NCBI RefSeq assembly: GCF_002499975.2
Contig: NZ_CP052766.1
Span: 3,162,001-3,226,000, forward strand
DNA: 64,000 nt
Reading direction: 5' to 3'
Source: Alteromonas pelagimontana
Lineage (GTDB): Bacteria > Pseudomonadota > Gammaproteobacteria > Enterobacterales > Alteromonadaceae
The notes under the pieces: generated by a model
Databases searched by the model: none
What the model was told of the DNA's origin: nothing
The model's input: the letters and a program-made list of their open reading frames with translations, nothing else
Shown: positions 21,559 through 32,800 of the stretch, piece by piece
How positions within the stretch are numbered: position 1 is the first letter of the stretch
Layout: every line of letters begins with the position of its first letter
Translations under genes and position numbers: made by a program

Positions 21559-22515
21559 ATGAGTATACAGTTTCTGAATTTTGAAGAACCAATAGCCGAA
21601 CTAGAAGCAAAAATTGAAGAACTAAGGCTGGTTAATCACGGCGGCGATTTTGATGTAGGCATCGAAGAAGAAATTACGCGTTTGCAGGGCAAAAGCGTGG
21701 ATTTGACCAAAAAAATATTTTCCGACTTAGGTGCATGGCAGATTTCGCAGTTGGCTCGACACCCAATGCGACCGTACACTAACGATTACATTGGCCGTGC
21801 CTTCACTGATTTCGACGAGTTGGCAGGTGATCGCGCTTTTGCCGATGACAAAGCGATTGTTGGCGGCTTGGCAATGCTGGATGAGCAGCCTATTATGTTG
21901 ATTGGCCATCAAAAAGGGCGAGATACTCACGAGAAGATTAAACGTAACTTTGGGATGCCTAAACCAGAAGGTTATCGTAAAGCGCTTCGCTTGATGAAAA
22001 TGGCTGAACGTTTCAATTTGCCAATCATCACCTTGATTGACACTCCCGGAGCTTATCCTGGCGTGGGTGCGGAAGAACGTGGTCAGAGTGAAGCCATCGC
22101 TCGCAATTTATTTGAAATGGCAGAGCTTCGCGTTCCGATTATTTGTACGGTTATTGGCGAAGGCGGCTCAGGCGGTGCGTTAGCAATTGGAGTCGGTGAT
22201 CGTGTGAATATGTTGCAGTATTCTACGTATTCGGTTATCTCGCCAGAAGGTTGTGCTTCCATTCTATGGAAAAGCGCAGAAAAAGCGCCTTTGGCCGCAG
22301 AAGCGATGGGAGTCAGTGCAACGCAAATTAAACAGCTGGGTTTAATTAACGCAATTGTAGAGGAGCCTTTAGGTGGTGCTCATCGTGATCATGACAGCAT
22401 GGCCGCAAATCTTAAGGCGACACTGAAGCAGCAATTAAGCCAGTTGCAAACTCTGGATGTGGATACGCTAATGGCAGAACGCTACGAACGGCTGATGTCG
22501 TTCGGGTACTGCTAA
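21559..22515 (+). CDS. accA: Acetyl-CoA carboxylase carboxyltransferase alpha subunit
   Basis: Half of the carboxyltransferase that makes malonyl-CoA for fatty-acid synthesis, together with AccD. The 318 residues are the standard length. Conserved blocks include [21 protein letters not shown], the crotonase-fold [18 protein letters not shown] and the oxyanion-hole [13 protein letters not shown]. It follows dnaE as in other gammaproteobacteria. Confidence 0.98.
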   Translation: MSIQFLNFEEPIAELEAKIEELRLVNHGGDFDVGIEEEITRLQGKSVDLTKKIFSDLGAWQISQLARHPMRPYTNDYIGRAFTDFDELAGDRAFADDKAIVGGLAMLDEQPIMLIGHQKGRDTHEKIKRNFGMPKPEGYRKALRLMKMAERFNLPIITLIDTPGAYPGVGAEERGQSEAIARNLFEMAELRVPIICTVIGEGGSGGALAIGVGDRVNMLQYSTYSVISPEGCASILWKSAEKAPLAAEAMGVSATQIKQLGLINAIVEEPLGGAHRDHDSMAANLKATLKQQLSQLQTLDVDTLMAERYERLMSFGYC

Positions 22516-22549
22516 TCTCAGATGCGGGTCAGCCTGCTTAGGAATTTTG

Positions 22550-23845
22550 GTGTCTAGCGCATTACTTACTCTTAAAGCAAGTCTGACCCGGCTTCTACGC
22601 CAATCACCAGAGCATTCTTCCGATGCTCTGGTGATTGCCTACAGCGGCGGCGTTGACTCTACTGTACTTCTTCATTGCGTAAAGCAAATCGCTCAAGATC
22701 TGGATCTTCCTCCTTTATTTGCTTTTCATGTTAATCATGGTTTGAATAAAAATGCGATGTTGTGGCAGAGCCATTGCGCCACTTTTTGTCAAACGTTGAA
22801 CGTCCCTTTTGCTTCAGCCACGGTGGAAGTAAAGCCGCGCCCACGGCAAAGCTTGGAAGCCGAAGCGCGAGATCAACGTTACGCGGCGCTAATGGCGTTT
22901 TGCCAGGAGAAAAACGCAGCATTGTTGCTCGGGCAACACGAAGATGATCAGCTTGAAACTTTACTGTTGCAGTTGAAAAGAGGGGCTGGACCAAAGGGTT
23001 TATCAGGCATGGCAGAGTCTCATTGGCGGGATAACGTGCTGTTGCTGCGGCCAATGCTCAACATCTCCCAAAGCGAGATTCACAAATACGCAACGGACAA
23101 TAATCTAAACTGGGTGGAAGATGATTCTAATAAAGACACCCGGTTTGATCGTAATTTTCTACGTCAGCAAATATTGCCGGTGTTGCAGCAACGGTGGCCG
23201 CAATTCGCTACTACGGCAAGCCGAAGCGCAAGATTATGTCAGGAGCAGTCTTTTCTACTACAAGAGGTAATCACTGAGAGGTTAGCAACGTTGCGCACTA
23301 CCACCGGTGCATTGGACGTAACTCGGCTGAATCAGTTTAGCTATCATTGGCAAAAGCAGCTACTTCGTACGTGGTTGGAAGAGTCAGGTTTAAAGTTGCC
23401 GTCGAGCGCGGTGCTTGACCAGATAGTCAATATGCTTACGGCAAATCAGGATCGCCAGCCGCTTGTGCAGCTAGATCAATATCAAATCAGACGATTTCAG
23501 GGCAACCTAAAAATTGTAACGCCCTTACTCCCAGCGCCAGAGACTGAGGTCATAGTTAATGAGAATACTCCGCTTAGTTTAAGCTGGTGGCCCGTAACTT
23601 TTGAGCTTACCGGCTCTGGCGGTTGTACGCTAATTGCAGGTTTACCCTCGATTATCATTCGGCCTGAAGGGAGTGATGTAAGTAAGCCGCTGAAGACGTG
23701 GCTGAAGAGTTGGCACGTACCCCCTTGGGAGCGAAAGAATGTACCTATTTTATTTAAAGAATCTCAGCCGGTAGCCGTTATACTAAAAGACACAGTCAAG
23801 ATGCTATATAGCAGCCCGAAAGGAATTGTAGTAAAGCTATATTAG
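22550..23845 (+). CDS. tilS: tRNA(Ile)-lysidine synthetase
   Basis: Modifies C34 of tRNA-Ile(CAU) to lysidine so that it reads AUA. The PP-loop SGGVDST is near residue 32, with the partner motifs HVNHGLN and GQHEDDQLETLLLQLKRGAGPKGLSGM. The C-terminal substrate-binding domain is present. The GTG at 22550 is preferred to the TTG at 22547 because AGGA is seven bases upstream. Length is 431 residues. Confidence 0.95.
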   Translation: MSSALLTLKASLTRLLRQSPEHSSDALVIAYSGGVDSTVLLHCVKQIAQDLDLPPLFAFHVNHGLNKNAMLWQSHCATFCQTLNVPFASATVEVKPRPRQSLEAEARDQRYAALMAFCQEKNAALLLGQHEDDQLETLLLQLKRGAGPKGLSGMAESHWRDNVLLLRPMLNISQSEIHKYATDNNLNWVEDDSNKDTRFDRNFLRQQILPVLQQRWPQFATTASRSARLCQEQSFLLQEVITERLATLRTTTGALDVTRLNQFSYHWQKQLLRTWLEESGLKLPSSAVLDQIVNMLTANQDRQPLVQLDQYQIRRFQGNLKIVTPLLPAPETEVIVNENTPLSLSWWPVTFELTGSGGCTLIAGLPSIIIRPEGSDVSKPLKTWLKSWHVPPWERKNVPILFKESQPVAVILKDTVKMLYSSPKGIVVKLY

Positions 23846-23902
23846 TTTTATGAGCGGCGGAAATTTGCCGCCTGCCAATGGCAATTGTCCTGCAAAGGAG
23901 AA

Positions 23903-24808
23903 TCACGCGGCGCGATAATCGTTTTTGCCAGTTTTCTTTACCTTATAAAGGGCAGAGTCAGCGCGATCGAATAGCGTGCTGATATCATCACCTTCACGAT
24001 AAATCGCACCGCCAATACTGCAGGAAATTCTTCGCTTACTTAAATAGGCAGATTGACTGATACTGTCCTGCAAGCGGCTAGCCACCAAACTTAGTTGTGT
24101 GGCAGTCTTACAATCAAGAAGACAACAAAACTCATCGCCGCCAAATCTAAACGCTTCATCAGCACCACGCAGAGCTTGATTGATTTCTTCAGAAACCGCT
24201 ATTAAAACGCTGTCACCTTCCTGATGGCCGAGTGAATCATTAATTGATTTGAAGTTGTCTAAGTCAATAACCAGAAGCGCAAAGCTGTGTCCATAACGCA
24301 TGGCACGGCTCATTTTGCGCTCGCAAGCTTCGTTAAAGCCGTTTCGATTGCCCAAACCCGTCAGTGAATCTTTTGTTGCCATTTGCTTCATCCTTTCGAA
24401 TTCAAGCGCGTGGTTAAGCTGCTGACTAAACAATAAATGTAGCTCTGCCAACAATTTTCGCTGTTGCCGACTCGGATCGCTGCTAAATACATAATGGACA
24501 TTTTTGCCATGAGAGTTATCGCTAACTCTGCACATCGGCAGGTCTAATTCGACAGAAATGGGAGAATACTGACCAGCAGTGCCATACATTAATCGGCTGT
24601 CAAAGTCAGACAAACTCAGCTGGACTATCGGCAGATGTTGTCTTAGCTGATGGTAATAAACTGAACCCAATGTGGCTACATCGATAGTAGACAACATTTG
24701 ATTCATGAAGGTATTCATTTGCTGTGTTGACATAATAGGATCAGAAGAGCCTGATAAAAAGTAATTCTCTTGTACTGTGCTATCGTAAAGAGGTGTAGAG
24801 AAGTCCAT
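23903..24808 (-). CDS. GGDEF-domain diguanylate cyclase
   Basis: Likely makes cyclic di-GMP from two GTP. The C-terminal half carries an intact active-site loop (RFGGDEF) with an inhibitory I-site RGAD exactly five residues before it, plus the DSLTGLGNRNGF and DLDNFKSINDSLGH motifs. The N-terminal 130 residues match no domain I can name; no membrane segment is seen, so it may be cytosolic. The start at 24808 is chosen for its AAGGAG site; the frame extends to 24880. Convergent with tilS. Confidence 0.9.
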   Translation of the reverse strand: MDFSTPLYDSTVQENYFLSGSSDPIMSTQQMNTFMNQMLSTIDVATLGSVYYHQLRQHLPIVQLSLSDFDSRLMYGTAGQYSPISVELDLPMCRVSDNSHGKNVHYVFSSDPSRQQRKLLAELHLLFSQQLNHALEFERMKQMATKDSLTGLGNRNGFNEACERKMSRAMRYGHSFALLVIDLDNFKSINDSLGHQEGDSVLIAVSEEINQALRGADEAFRFGGDEFCCLLDCKTATQLSLVASRLQDSISQSAYLSKRRISCSIGGAIYREGDDISTLFDRADSALYKVKKTGKNDYRAA

Positions 24809-24962
24809 TTTATGGCTCCTTGCTGGACCATTTTTATAGGTGTTATAGGGTGACCGGGTAAGATTGACATTAACCATCAATAATTTTACCGCTCAGCGTT
24901 AATATTTAGGCATGGTGCAAGTATTATGCCTAAGGCTGTGATTATCTTTCTAAGGGGCGCGA

Positions 24963-26942
24963 ATGCTACAAAGTGGCTTTGGTCAAGTTATCATTTTGAT
25001 GCTCTTAGCAGTGCTAAGTGTCGCTATTTTCAAACGATTACACTTACCTCCCATTCTTGCTTATCTTTTCGCGGGTTTGCTTGCTGGGCCAGAAGTCATG
25101 TCTCTCTTCGCTCATATTGAAGATATGCATCTGCTTGCAGAGATTGGTATTGTGTTTTTATTGTTCTCTCTTGGTTTAGAATTTTCTCTGCCGAAACTCC
25201 TTGCTATGCGCAGTCTCGTTTTTGGGGTTGGGTTGAGCCAGATGATTCTGTGTACGCTGGTCTTTGGTCTCATTGCCATATTTATCTTCAATTTACGACT
25301 GACCACTGCCGTAGTGATAGGAGGAATGATAGCCTTGAGCTCAACTGCTATCGTTATCAAACAAGTGACAGAAATGGGGGTGTTAAACAACCGACGCTCG
25401 CAACTGGCAATAAGTATCTTGTTATTTCAGGATTTGGCAGTGGTGCCATTTCTCATCGTTATCCCGCTTCTTTCTGATCCTCAAAGTGTAAGTTTATCGA
25501 CTATGCTGATCCAGGCCCTGGTCAAGGGAATATTTGTTGTCGCATTGCTGCTGTCGGTGGGAAAGTGGGTGTTACCGTGGGTATTTACAGAAGTTGCCAA
25601 AACCCGTACCGACGAATTGTTTGTTCTCACTACCATTTTGATTGCTCTACTGGCAGGAGGACTCACTTACGTGTTTGGATTATCCATGGCCCTAGGCGCC
25701 TTTCTGGCAGGTATGATGTTAGGAGAGAGTCAGTACAAGTACCAGCTAGAAGCCGATATTCGTCCGTTCAGAGATATTCTTATGGGGCTGTTCTTTGTTA
25801 CGGTGGGAATGCAGCTGGATCTTGCAGTATTGATGCAAACTGGTGGCTGGATAGCGTTTGGCGTGCTTTTTTTAATGGTGATAAAGGTACTTTTAATACG
25901 CGTTGCCGCATGGGTTATTCGGTGTGATGCCACAGACGCCTGGTCGGCCGGTATTAAGCTTTGTCAAATCGGCGAGTTCAGTTTTGTGATTGCCGCTCTG
26001 GCTAAAGCTCAGGAAGTAATAACACCGGAACAATCGTCTATTATCATTGCCATGGGGGTGATAAGTATGGCATTTACGCCCTGGCTAATTGAAAAGAGTT
26101 TACCTTTGGCGCAAAAAATAGTCGGGCTGCCAGCGGTTCCAGCCTCCGTACAGCTGAACTCCAGAGCAGCGGAAAGTTCTCAGGATCATGTTGTTATCGC
26201 CGGGTTTGGACGAGTAGGGCAATCTGTCGCCCGAATGTTAAAAATGGAGGGAGTTGCTTTTATCGCTATTGATATCGACCCGATTCGGGTACACGAAAGC
26301 CGTAATGCGGGAGAGCCAATAATATTTGGCGACGCGAGTCAAAAAGATATTCTTGAAGGTGCCAGCGTAATAACTGCGAAACTGGTGTTAGTGACTTTCG
26401 ATCAGCCGGCTAAAGCGACGCAGGTGATTCATGCCGCTAGACAGCTAGCGGATACCATAGAAGTAATGGTACGAACAAAACGCGATTATCAACTCGAAAG
26501 CCTTTATGCGGCGGGGGCCTCGCAGGTGGTTCCCGAAATTCAGGAAGGAAGCTTAATGCTGATTTCACAAGTGTTACATGGTGCTGGTGTGCCGATGTCA
26601 CGAATATTAAAGCGGATAAGAGCGGAACGTAAAGGACGTTATGATCACCTTCATGGTTTCTATCCCGGAGAAACTACTCAAATCAGCTACGGGACAGAAG
26701 ATAAACTTGAGTTCATACATGCAGTTGTGCTCAATCAATCCGCATTTTGCCTGGGTAAACGTCTGGAAGATCTCGATTTAGATAAAATGCGGATTACGCT
26801 ACGGGGACTTCGTCGAAATGGTAAAGAAATTACCAGTCCCGACGCCACCACTTATTTGCACCAAGGTGATGTATTAATCATTGCAGGTAAACCCAGAAGA
26901 GTAGAGCGGGCAGAACGCTATCTACTGGAAGGCGGAAGCTAA
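24963..26942 (+). CDS. CPA2-family monovalent cation:proton antiporter with RCK domain (KefB/KefC/YbaL-like)
   Basis: Twelve or so hydrophobic segments in residues 1-385 form a cation/proton exchanger. A Rossmann RCK (TrkA-N) domain begins DHVVIAGFGRVGQSVA near residue 405, and a TrkA-C domain closes the protein. Family members export K+ or Na+, in some cases gated by glutathione adducts. The 659 residues are somewhat longer than E. coli KefB/KefC. No KefF/KefG partner gene is adjacent, so the exact ion and gating are not settled. Confidence 0.9.
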   Translation: MLQSGFGQVIILMLLAVLSVAIFKRLHLPPILAYLFAGLLAGPEVMSLFAHIEDMHLLAEIGIVFLLFSLGLEFSLPKLLAMRSLVFGVGLSQMILCTLVFGLIAIFIFNLRLTTAVVIGGMIALSSTAIVIKQVTEMGVLNNRRSQLAISILLFQDLAVVPFLIVIPLLSDPQSVSLSTMLIQALVKGIFVVALLLSVGKWVLPWVFTEVAKTRTDELFVLTTILIALLAGGLTYVFGLSMALGAFLAGMMLGESQYKYQLEADIRPFRDILMGLFFVTVGMQLDLAVLMQTGGWIAFGVLFLMVIKVLLIRVAAWVIRCDATDAWSAGIKLCQIGEFSFVIAALAKAQEVITPEQSSIIIAMGVISMAFTPWLIEKSLPLAQKIVGLPAVPASVQLNSRAAESSQDHVVIAGFGRVGQSVARMLKMEGVAFIAIDIDPIRVHESRNAGEPIIFGDASQKDILEGASVITAKLVLVTFDQPAKATQVIHAARQLADTIEVMVRTKRDYQLESLYAAGASQVVPEIQEGSLMLISQVLHGAGVPMSRILKRIRAERKGRYDHLHGFYPGETTQISYGTEDKLEFIHAVVLNQSAFCLGKRLEDLDLDKMRITLRGLRRNGKEITSPDATTYLHQGDVLIIAGKPRRVERAERYLLEGGS

Positions 26943-27010
26943 GTTATCCAGCAGATAGCGTTACAGCAGCAGTTTACATTTTATTTATCACTCGGCCTTG
27001 AAAGCTCATC

Positions 27011-27244
27011 CTAAGCGACTTTGTCTTTATCCAGATTGCTAAACTGCTTTTTCAGGTCATAATTTTCATCAGTTACAATTTTTTCCAGAACTTCGATGCG
27101 CTCTTTTAACTGAGCGATTTGATTTTGAAGTTCGCCCGAATTTTTGCTTTCTTGTTGTTTTTTCTTTTTGTCTTTTGTCGTTTCAACAATGGAAACAACA
27201 GCCCAGGCAATAATCGCAATAATAGCAATAGCAGTTAAATTCAT
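27011..27244 (-). CDS. Small single-span membrane protein with C-terminal coiled coil (PspB-like in shape)
   Basis: A 77-residue protein. Residues 3-20 are a hydrophobic helix (IAIIAIIAWAVVS), followed by a very basic stretch (KDKKKKQQ) and a heptad-patterned helix ending LKERIEVLEKIVTDE. The helix with ERIEVLEKI resembles the C-terminal half of phage-shock protein B, but no pspA or pspC is adjacent, so this is only a structural resemblance. A ribosome site is visible as AGGGAATCCACATG just before the ATG. Function unknown. Confidence 0.75.
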   Translation of the reverse strand: MNLTAIAIIAIIAWAVVSIVETTKDKKKKQQESKNSGELQNQIAQLKERIEVLEKIVTDENYDLKKQFSNLDKDKVA

Positions 27245-27469
27245 GTGGATTCCCTCACGCGATGTAATGATTAAAGTGTAATGCGAAATAGTAAATTTTT
27301 CTTCATCAATTGTGACGATTTACTATGTCCGTCAGATAATGCTTATGACAAATGTTGCAAGCGCTTTGCCATAATTAAATTTACTTATCTTTCAGTAGCT
27401 TATACTATAACAACAATATACGGCAGCCGATCGTCGCCACATTCGCTAATAAGATAGTAAAATTCGCCA

Positions 27470-27967
27470 ATGAATGAAGAAAACCACTACATTGATGAAA
27501 AATGGATGCGTCATGCTCTTACACTGGCAGCCCGCGCTGAGGCACTTGGGGAAGTGCCTGTGGGGGCGGTGGTCGTTATTGACAATTCCGTTGTTGGTGA
27601 AGGGTGGAACGCGTCCATCACTGAACACGACCCCTCGGCTCATGCCGAAATGCGAGCACTTCGAGCAGCAGCAAGAGAAATAGAAAATTATCGCGTGGTC
27701 GATGCTACCTTATATGTCACACTGGAACCTTGTTCAATGTGCGCTGGTTTATTGGTGCATGCACGGGTGAAACGTGTGGTTTTTGGCGCTTATGATCTTA
27801 AAACCGGGGCGGCAGGTTCAGTCATGCAACTTCTGCAACATCCCCAGCTTAATCATCAGATTGATGTCCAGGGGGGAGTATTAGCAGACACATGCGGCGG
27901 AATGATTTCTGCATTTTTCAGGCGCAGGCGAAAGGAGATAAAAGCGTCCAGGCAAAGTGGGAAGTAA
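27470..27967 (+). CDS. tadA: tRNA-specific adenosine-34 deaminase
   Basis: Converts A34 to inosine in tRNA-Arg(ACG). The deaminase zinc site is intact: HAE in SAHAEMRAL supplies the His ligand and proton-shuttle Glu, and PCSMCAG supplies two cysteines. The 165 residues fit the family. It is convergent with mltF over a gap in which no gene is seen. Confidence 0.96.
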   Translation: MNEENHYIDEKWMRHALTLAARAEALGEVPVGAVVVIDNSVVGEGWNASITEHDPSAHAEMRALRAAAREIENYRVVDATLYVTLEPCSMCAGLLVHARVKRVVFGAYDLKTGAAGSVMQLLQHPQLNHQIDVQGGVLADTCGGMISAFFRRRRKEIKASRQSGK

Positions 27968-28289
27968 AATCAGGTAGCCTTAGTGGCAATTTGAGAGAAC
28001 ATGTCACTACTGATAAAAAGCCTACGACGTTGCAGCACTCTTTGGTGGGCACGCTTAAACATCATTCTTCGACGATTGTTGTTTTTCAATGTATGGGTTC
28101 TTCTTATAAAATGGTTTCTTTTCATCCACCCTCCTGTCTTTTTAATTTTTAGTCAGGTCTTGCGGTGTTTGCCTGATCGTAAAACTACGATGGTTTTACC
28201 CTAACGCAATAATATGAAGGCAATATGACAAATTTCAAGTTGTCAGTGGATACTCGCGCTGAGTGAGCACACACATCAACGCCCTAGCG
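27968..28289. other. Intergenic gap between convergent tadA and mltF
   Basis: About 320 bases without a convincing gene. Short open frames occur (for example 28001-28204 on the plus strand), but they are rich in Phe, Leu and Arg from T-rich DNA and lack ribosome sites. No strong terminator hairpin or tRNA was found. Confidence 0.6.
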
Positions 28290-29666
28290 TTATTGCAAAG
28301 CAGATTCACGTTCTTCCAGCCACACCAATGTATCGTAATAGCGGCGAATATTTTCGACATATTGGCGGGCCTCCTCACCGCGAGCATAACCGAATTTGGT
28401 CTGACGGTAATACCGTTTTTGCTGAAGCATTGGCAAACGCTGTTTAACATCAACCCATAGATCAGGATTGCCGCCCTGACGCTGCGTCAACACTCTGGCA
28501 TCTTCTAAATGGCCAAACCCAATATTGTAAGCGGCAAGTGCCATCCATATGCTATCCGGTTCGGTAATGCGTGCCGGAATGCGGTGCAGAAGCCCTGAGA
28601 AATACTGCGCACCGCCGCGAATACTCTCTTCGGCATCTAAGCGAGACAACACATTCATATCCGTAGCCGTGCCTTGGGTTAACATCATAAGGCCGCGAAC
28701 GCCAGTGTAAGAAGTCGCCTCCTCATTCCAGTGACTTTCCTGATAACTCATAGCGGCCAATAGCCGCCAATCCAAATCGCCAGCATAGTCTTTAAACCAC
28801 GGTGAATAATAAGGTAGCACGGACTCAACTGCCGTAATAAAAGCGCGGGTATCGACGTAATTAAATTTTCTTACATGACCGAAGTACTTGTCTTCCAGCC
28901 GCTTAAACACGCCGTTTTGTTGAATGATGCCAAAATATTCAATGATCGCTGCCCGTAGCGAATCATCCTGCGTGGGGTTTAGCAGCCACGCGATGGATTG
29001 CAACTGACTAACAGTAAACCCGATACTTAGTTGAGGAAAACGTCTTCGTTGTAAAGCAAGGCTGTTAGTATCCACCACCGTATATGCAAGTGCTCCTTCC
29101 GCTACCATTTGCAGTATCTCAGCAGTATCGCGCTCTTCAGTAGCTTGCCATTCGAGAGCCGGATAAGCGTGACTTTCTGCAGTTAACGTTTGCGCATGGC
29201 TACTGCCCTTCACTACTGTTATGGGGGAACGAATATCGGTGAAACTACGGGGGCGGTCTTGACCCTGCCGGAACACCAGCTTCTGGCTGACCTGCTGATA
29301 AGCGGGGCCTAATTTAAAATGTTCAGAGACGACAGGCGTAACCGCATCACCCGTTGCGGCAACGTCCATGTGACCACTGGTTAATTGCGAAAAGAGTTCA
29401 TGGTAAGAAAAGAACGGAAATACCTGCAGCTCGATACCCAGATAATCGGCAAAGCCTTTTGCCAGTTCATATTCAAAGCCAGTAGGGCCGGCAGGGCCAT
29501 GATAGAACGTGGTGCGGCCGTAGACTGTACCCACCTTTATCACCTTGCGCTGCAATAATTCCGATAATGCATTAGGCAGACTCAGCGGCGTGCAGCTTTG
29601 CGTCTGAAACAATAAGATCAGGAGTAAGCCACATCGGATAAACGGACGAGTAATATAGTACTGCAT
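28290..29666 (-). CDS. mltF: Membrane-bound lytic murein transglycosylase F
   Basis: Cleaves peptidoglycan glycan strands with 1,6-anhydro product. A signal peptide (hydrophobic RCGLLLILLFQTQSC) precedes a periplasmic solute-binding-like regulatory domain (about residues 40-265) and a C-terminal Slt-type domain with the catalytic Glu in YQESHWNEEATS and the GLMMLTQGTA and ALAAYNIGFGH motifs. The 458 residues are normal. It is divergent from purL, an arrangement shared with E. coli. Confidence 0.95.
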   Translation of the reverse strand: MQYYITRPFIRCGLLLILLFQTQSCTPLSLPNALSELLQRKVIKVGTVYGRTTFYHGPAGPTGFEYELAKGFADYLGIELQVFPFFSYHELFSQLTSGHMDVAATGDAVTPVVSEHFKLGPAYQQVSQKLVFRQGQDRPRSFTDIRSPITVVKGSSHAQTLTAESHAYPALEWQATEERDTAEILQMVAEGALAYTVVDTNSLALQRRRFPQLSIGFTVSQLQSIAWLLNPTQDDSLRAAIIEYFGIIQQNGVFKRLEDKYFGHVRKFNYVDTRAFITAVESVLPYYSPWFKDYAGDLDWRLLAAMSYQESHWNEEATSYTGVRGLMMLTQGTATDMNVLSRLDAEESIRGGAQYFSGLLHRIPARITEPDSIWMALAAYNIGFGHLEDARVLTQRQGGNPDLWVDVKQRLPMLQQKRYYRQTKFGYARGEEARQYVENIRRYYDTLVWLEERESALQ

Positions 29667-29741
29667 AGGCTGTGTTATGCTAATTCACTTTCCCAAACAC
29701 CGAAAAAATTAAAAAAATCGGCAACTTGTCCGCAATGCAGG

Positions 29742-29770
29742 TTATCAAGTGGCCGGAATTCCTCTATAAT
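29742..29770 (+). promoter_or_regulatory. Sigma70 promoter of purL
   Basis: TTATCA (29742-29747), a 17-base spacer and a perfect TATAAT (29765-29770), about 80 bases before the purL start. A PurR operator was not recognised. Confidence 0.7.
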
Positions 29771-29849
29771 TCGCGCCGAAAACTCCTCAATCCCAGAGAT
29801 AGCGTTTTGAGCTGTCATGCGCTGTTTCCAAACAACCAGGTAAAGCGAT

Positions 29850-32800
29850 ATGTTGGTCCTTCGAGGCGCCCCCGCACTGTCTGAATTTAGACAAACTAAA
29901 CTGATTGAAAGGCTGGGTCAATCCGGCATCACCGTTAAACGTATTTATGCTGAATTTATCCATTTAGTCAACGCAACATCTGAGCTTACTGACGATCAAA
30001 CAGAAATTCTGCATAAGCTGTTGACATATGGACCGAAGAAGCAGGCTCAGTCGCCACAGGGTACATTAGTATTCGTCACCCCCAGACCGGGAACCATTTC
30101 ACCTTGGTCTTCTAAAGCCACGGATATTACCCATAACTGCGGGCTCAACGTCATCGAAAGAATAGAGCGGGGTTGTGCATATTATATCGAAACCGAAAGC
30201 GCTTTGACTGGCGAACAGCGACAGCAGGTTGCCGCTCAGCTTCATGATCGTATGACCGAATCGGTGTTTTCAACGTTATCTGATGCTGCAGTGTTATTTG
30301 CACAAAAATCCGGCAGCACCTTTGCATCGGTGGATATTTTACATGACGGAAAACAAGCGCTGATTGATGCTAATCGAAGATTAGGGTTAGCTCTGGCTGA
30401 TGATGAAATAGAATATTTATTCACCAGTTTTTCCCGACTTGGCCGTAATCCAAACGATGTTGAACTATATATGTTTGCCCAGGCGAACTCTGAGCATTGC
30501 CGCCACAAAATTTTCAACGCCAGTTGGAGCATCGACGGCGTAGAACAAGATAAATCCTTGTTCAAGATGATTAAAAATACCTATGAGCTATGTCCAGACC
30601 ACGTGCATTCTGCTTATAAAGACAACGCTGCGGTAATGGAAGGCTGGCCGGCAGGACGCTTTTTTCCCGATCCTCAGTCTCATCAGTATGAATATCACCA
30701 TGAAGATATAGCTATCTTGATGAAGGTAGAAACTCATAACCATCCCACGGCAATTTCGCCATTTCCTGGCGCAGCCACTGGATCGGGCGGAGAAATTCGC
30801 GATGAGGGAGCAACGGGGCGCGGCTCTAAACCCAAGGCTGGTTTAGTGGGCTTTAGCGTCTCCAATTTACGTATTCCCGGCAGTGAGCAACCTTGGGAAC
30901 TGGATTACGGTAAGCCGCAGCGCATTGTCACGGCATTAGATATAATGACGGAGGCGCCGTTAGGTGGTGCCGCGTTTAATAATGAATTTGGTCGCCCGGC
31001 TCTATTAGGTTATTTTCGCACTTATGAGCAGGAAGTTACCAGTTTCAATGGCACTGAAGTAAGAGGCTACCACAAACCTATCATGTTGGCTGGCGGCTTG
31101 GGCAATATCCGCCAGAATCACATCGAAAAGGGTGAGATAACTGTCGGAGCCAAGCTGATCGTGCTGGGCGGTCCTGCGATGAACATCGGTTTGGGCGGCG
31201 GTGCAGCTTCATCAATGGCGTCGGGTGAATCCAATGAAGATCTGGATTTTGCCTCTGTGCAACGGGATAATCCTGAAATGGAACGGCGATGTCAGGAAGT
31301 CATTGATGCCTGTTGGCAGCTCGGCGATGACAACCCCATCCAGTTTATTCACGACGTGGGTGCAGGCGGATTGTCCAATGCGCTCCCTGAATTGGTGAAC
31401 GACGCTGGCCGAGGCGGTAAATTCGAACTGCGTAATGTGCTGGCGGATGAAGCCGGCATGACACCACTGGAGCTGTGGTGTAATGAATCTCAGGAGCGTT
31501 ATGTTCTTTCTGTTGCCGCAAAAGATATGCCCACTTTCACTGCCATTTGTGAACGTGAAAGAGCGCCTTATGCCGTCGTTGGCGAAGCAACGGCAGAACC
31601 ACATTTGCTGCTAAACGATAATGAATTTGGTAATCAACCCATTGATATGCCGCTGGATGTGCTGTTAGGAAAACCGCCTAAAATGCACAGAGACGCAAAA
31701 TCTGCAGCAATTTCAGGCAGCGCGATAAATCGTGAAAACATCCAGATTGCTGAAGCTGCACAACGCATTCTGCGCCTGCCTACCGTGGCAGAAAAAACCT
31801 TTCTTATTACTATTGGTGACCGGTCAGTAACAGGTCTGGTAAACCGGGATCAAATGGTAGGACCCTGGCAGGTGCCGGTGGCGGATGTGGCAGTGACGGC
31901 GACATCCTATGATACCTATTGTGGAGAATCTATGGCTATCGGTGAACGTACGCCGGTAGCATTGCTTTCTCACGGGGCATCTGCTCGATTGGCTGTGGGT
32001 GAAGCCCTTACTAATATTGCGGCGTCTTACATAGGTGATATCAAGCGTATTAAACTCTCTGCGAACTGGATGTCCGCGGCTGGACATCCCGGAGAAGATG
32101 CCGGTTTATACGAAGCGGTTAAAGCAGTGGGCGAGGAGCTTTGTCCAGCGTTAGGGCTTACCATACCGGTGGGTAAAGACTCCATGTCGATGAAAACAGC
32201 ATGGCGTGACAACGACGAAGAAAAAGCTGTCACCGCGCCGCTTTCCTTAATCATTACCGCATTTGGCGCTGTAAAAGATGTAAGAAAAACCCTTACTCCT
32301 CAAATTCGCACTGATAAAGGCGCTAGCCGATTAATGTTAATCGACTTGGGCAACGGCCAGAATCGCTTAGGCGCGAGCTGTTTAGCGCAAGTTTATCAGC
32401 AGCTTGGCGATAAACCTGCCGACGTTGATAATCCTGCGCAGTTACTCAACTTTTTTAACGCCATTCAAGCGTTGATCAAGCAGGATTTGTTGCTGGCATA
32501 TCATGACCGCTCTGATGGTGGTCTTTTCGGTACGGTGGCTGAAATGGCCTTTGCTGGGAAAACTGGCGTGTCAGTGTCGTTAGATGCGCTGCCAGAAGAT
32601 GATCTTGCGGTATTGTTTAATGAAGAACTGGGCGCTGTGATTCAGGTTGCTGAAGCAAATATCGACGCAGTCAATGCTGTGCTAGCGCAATTTGAGCTGG
32701 GGGATTTGGCTTACGATATTGGCACGATAAACCGCAAGGATATGATTGAGTTCTTACGCAATGATGTGGCGGTACTCACTGACAGCCGTGTCAATCTCCG

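Noticed and set aside
28001..28204. Small plus-strand frame after tadA
   Set aside because: Low-complexity Phe/Leu/Arg composition from T-rich DNA, no ribosome site.
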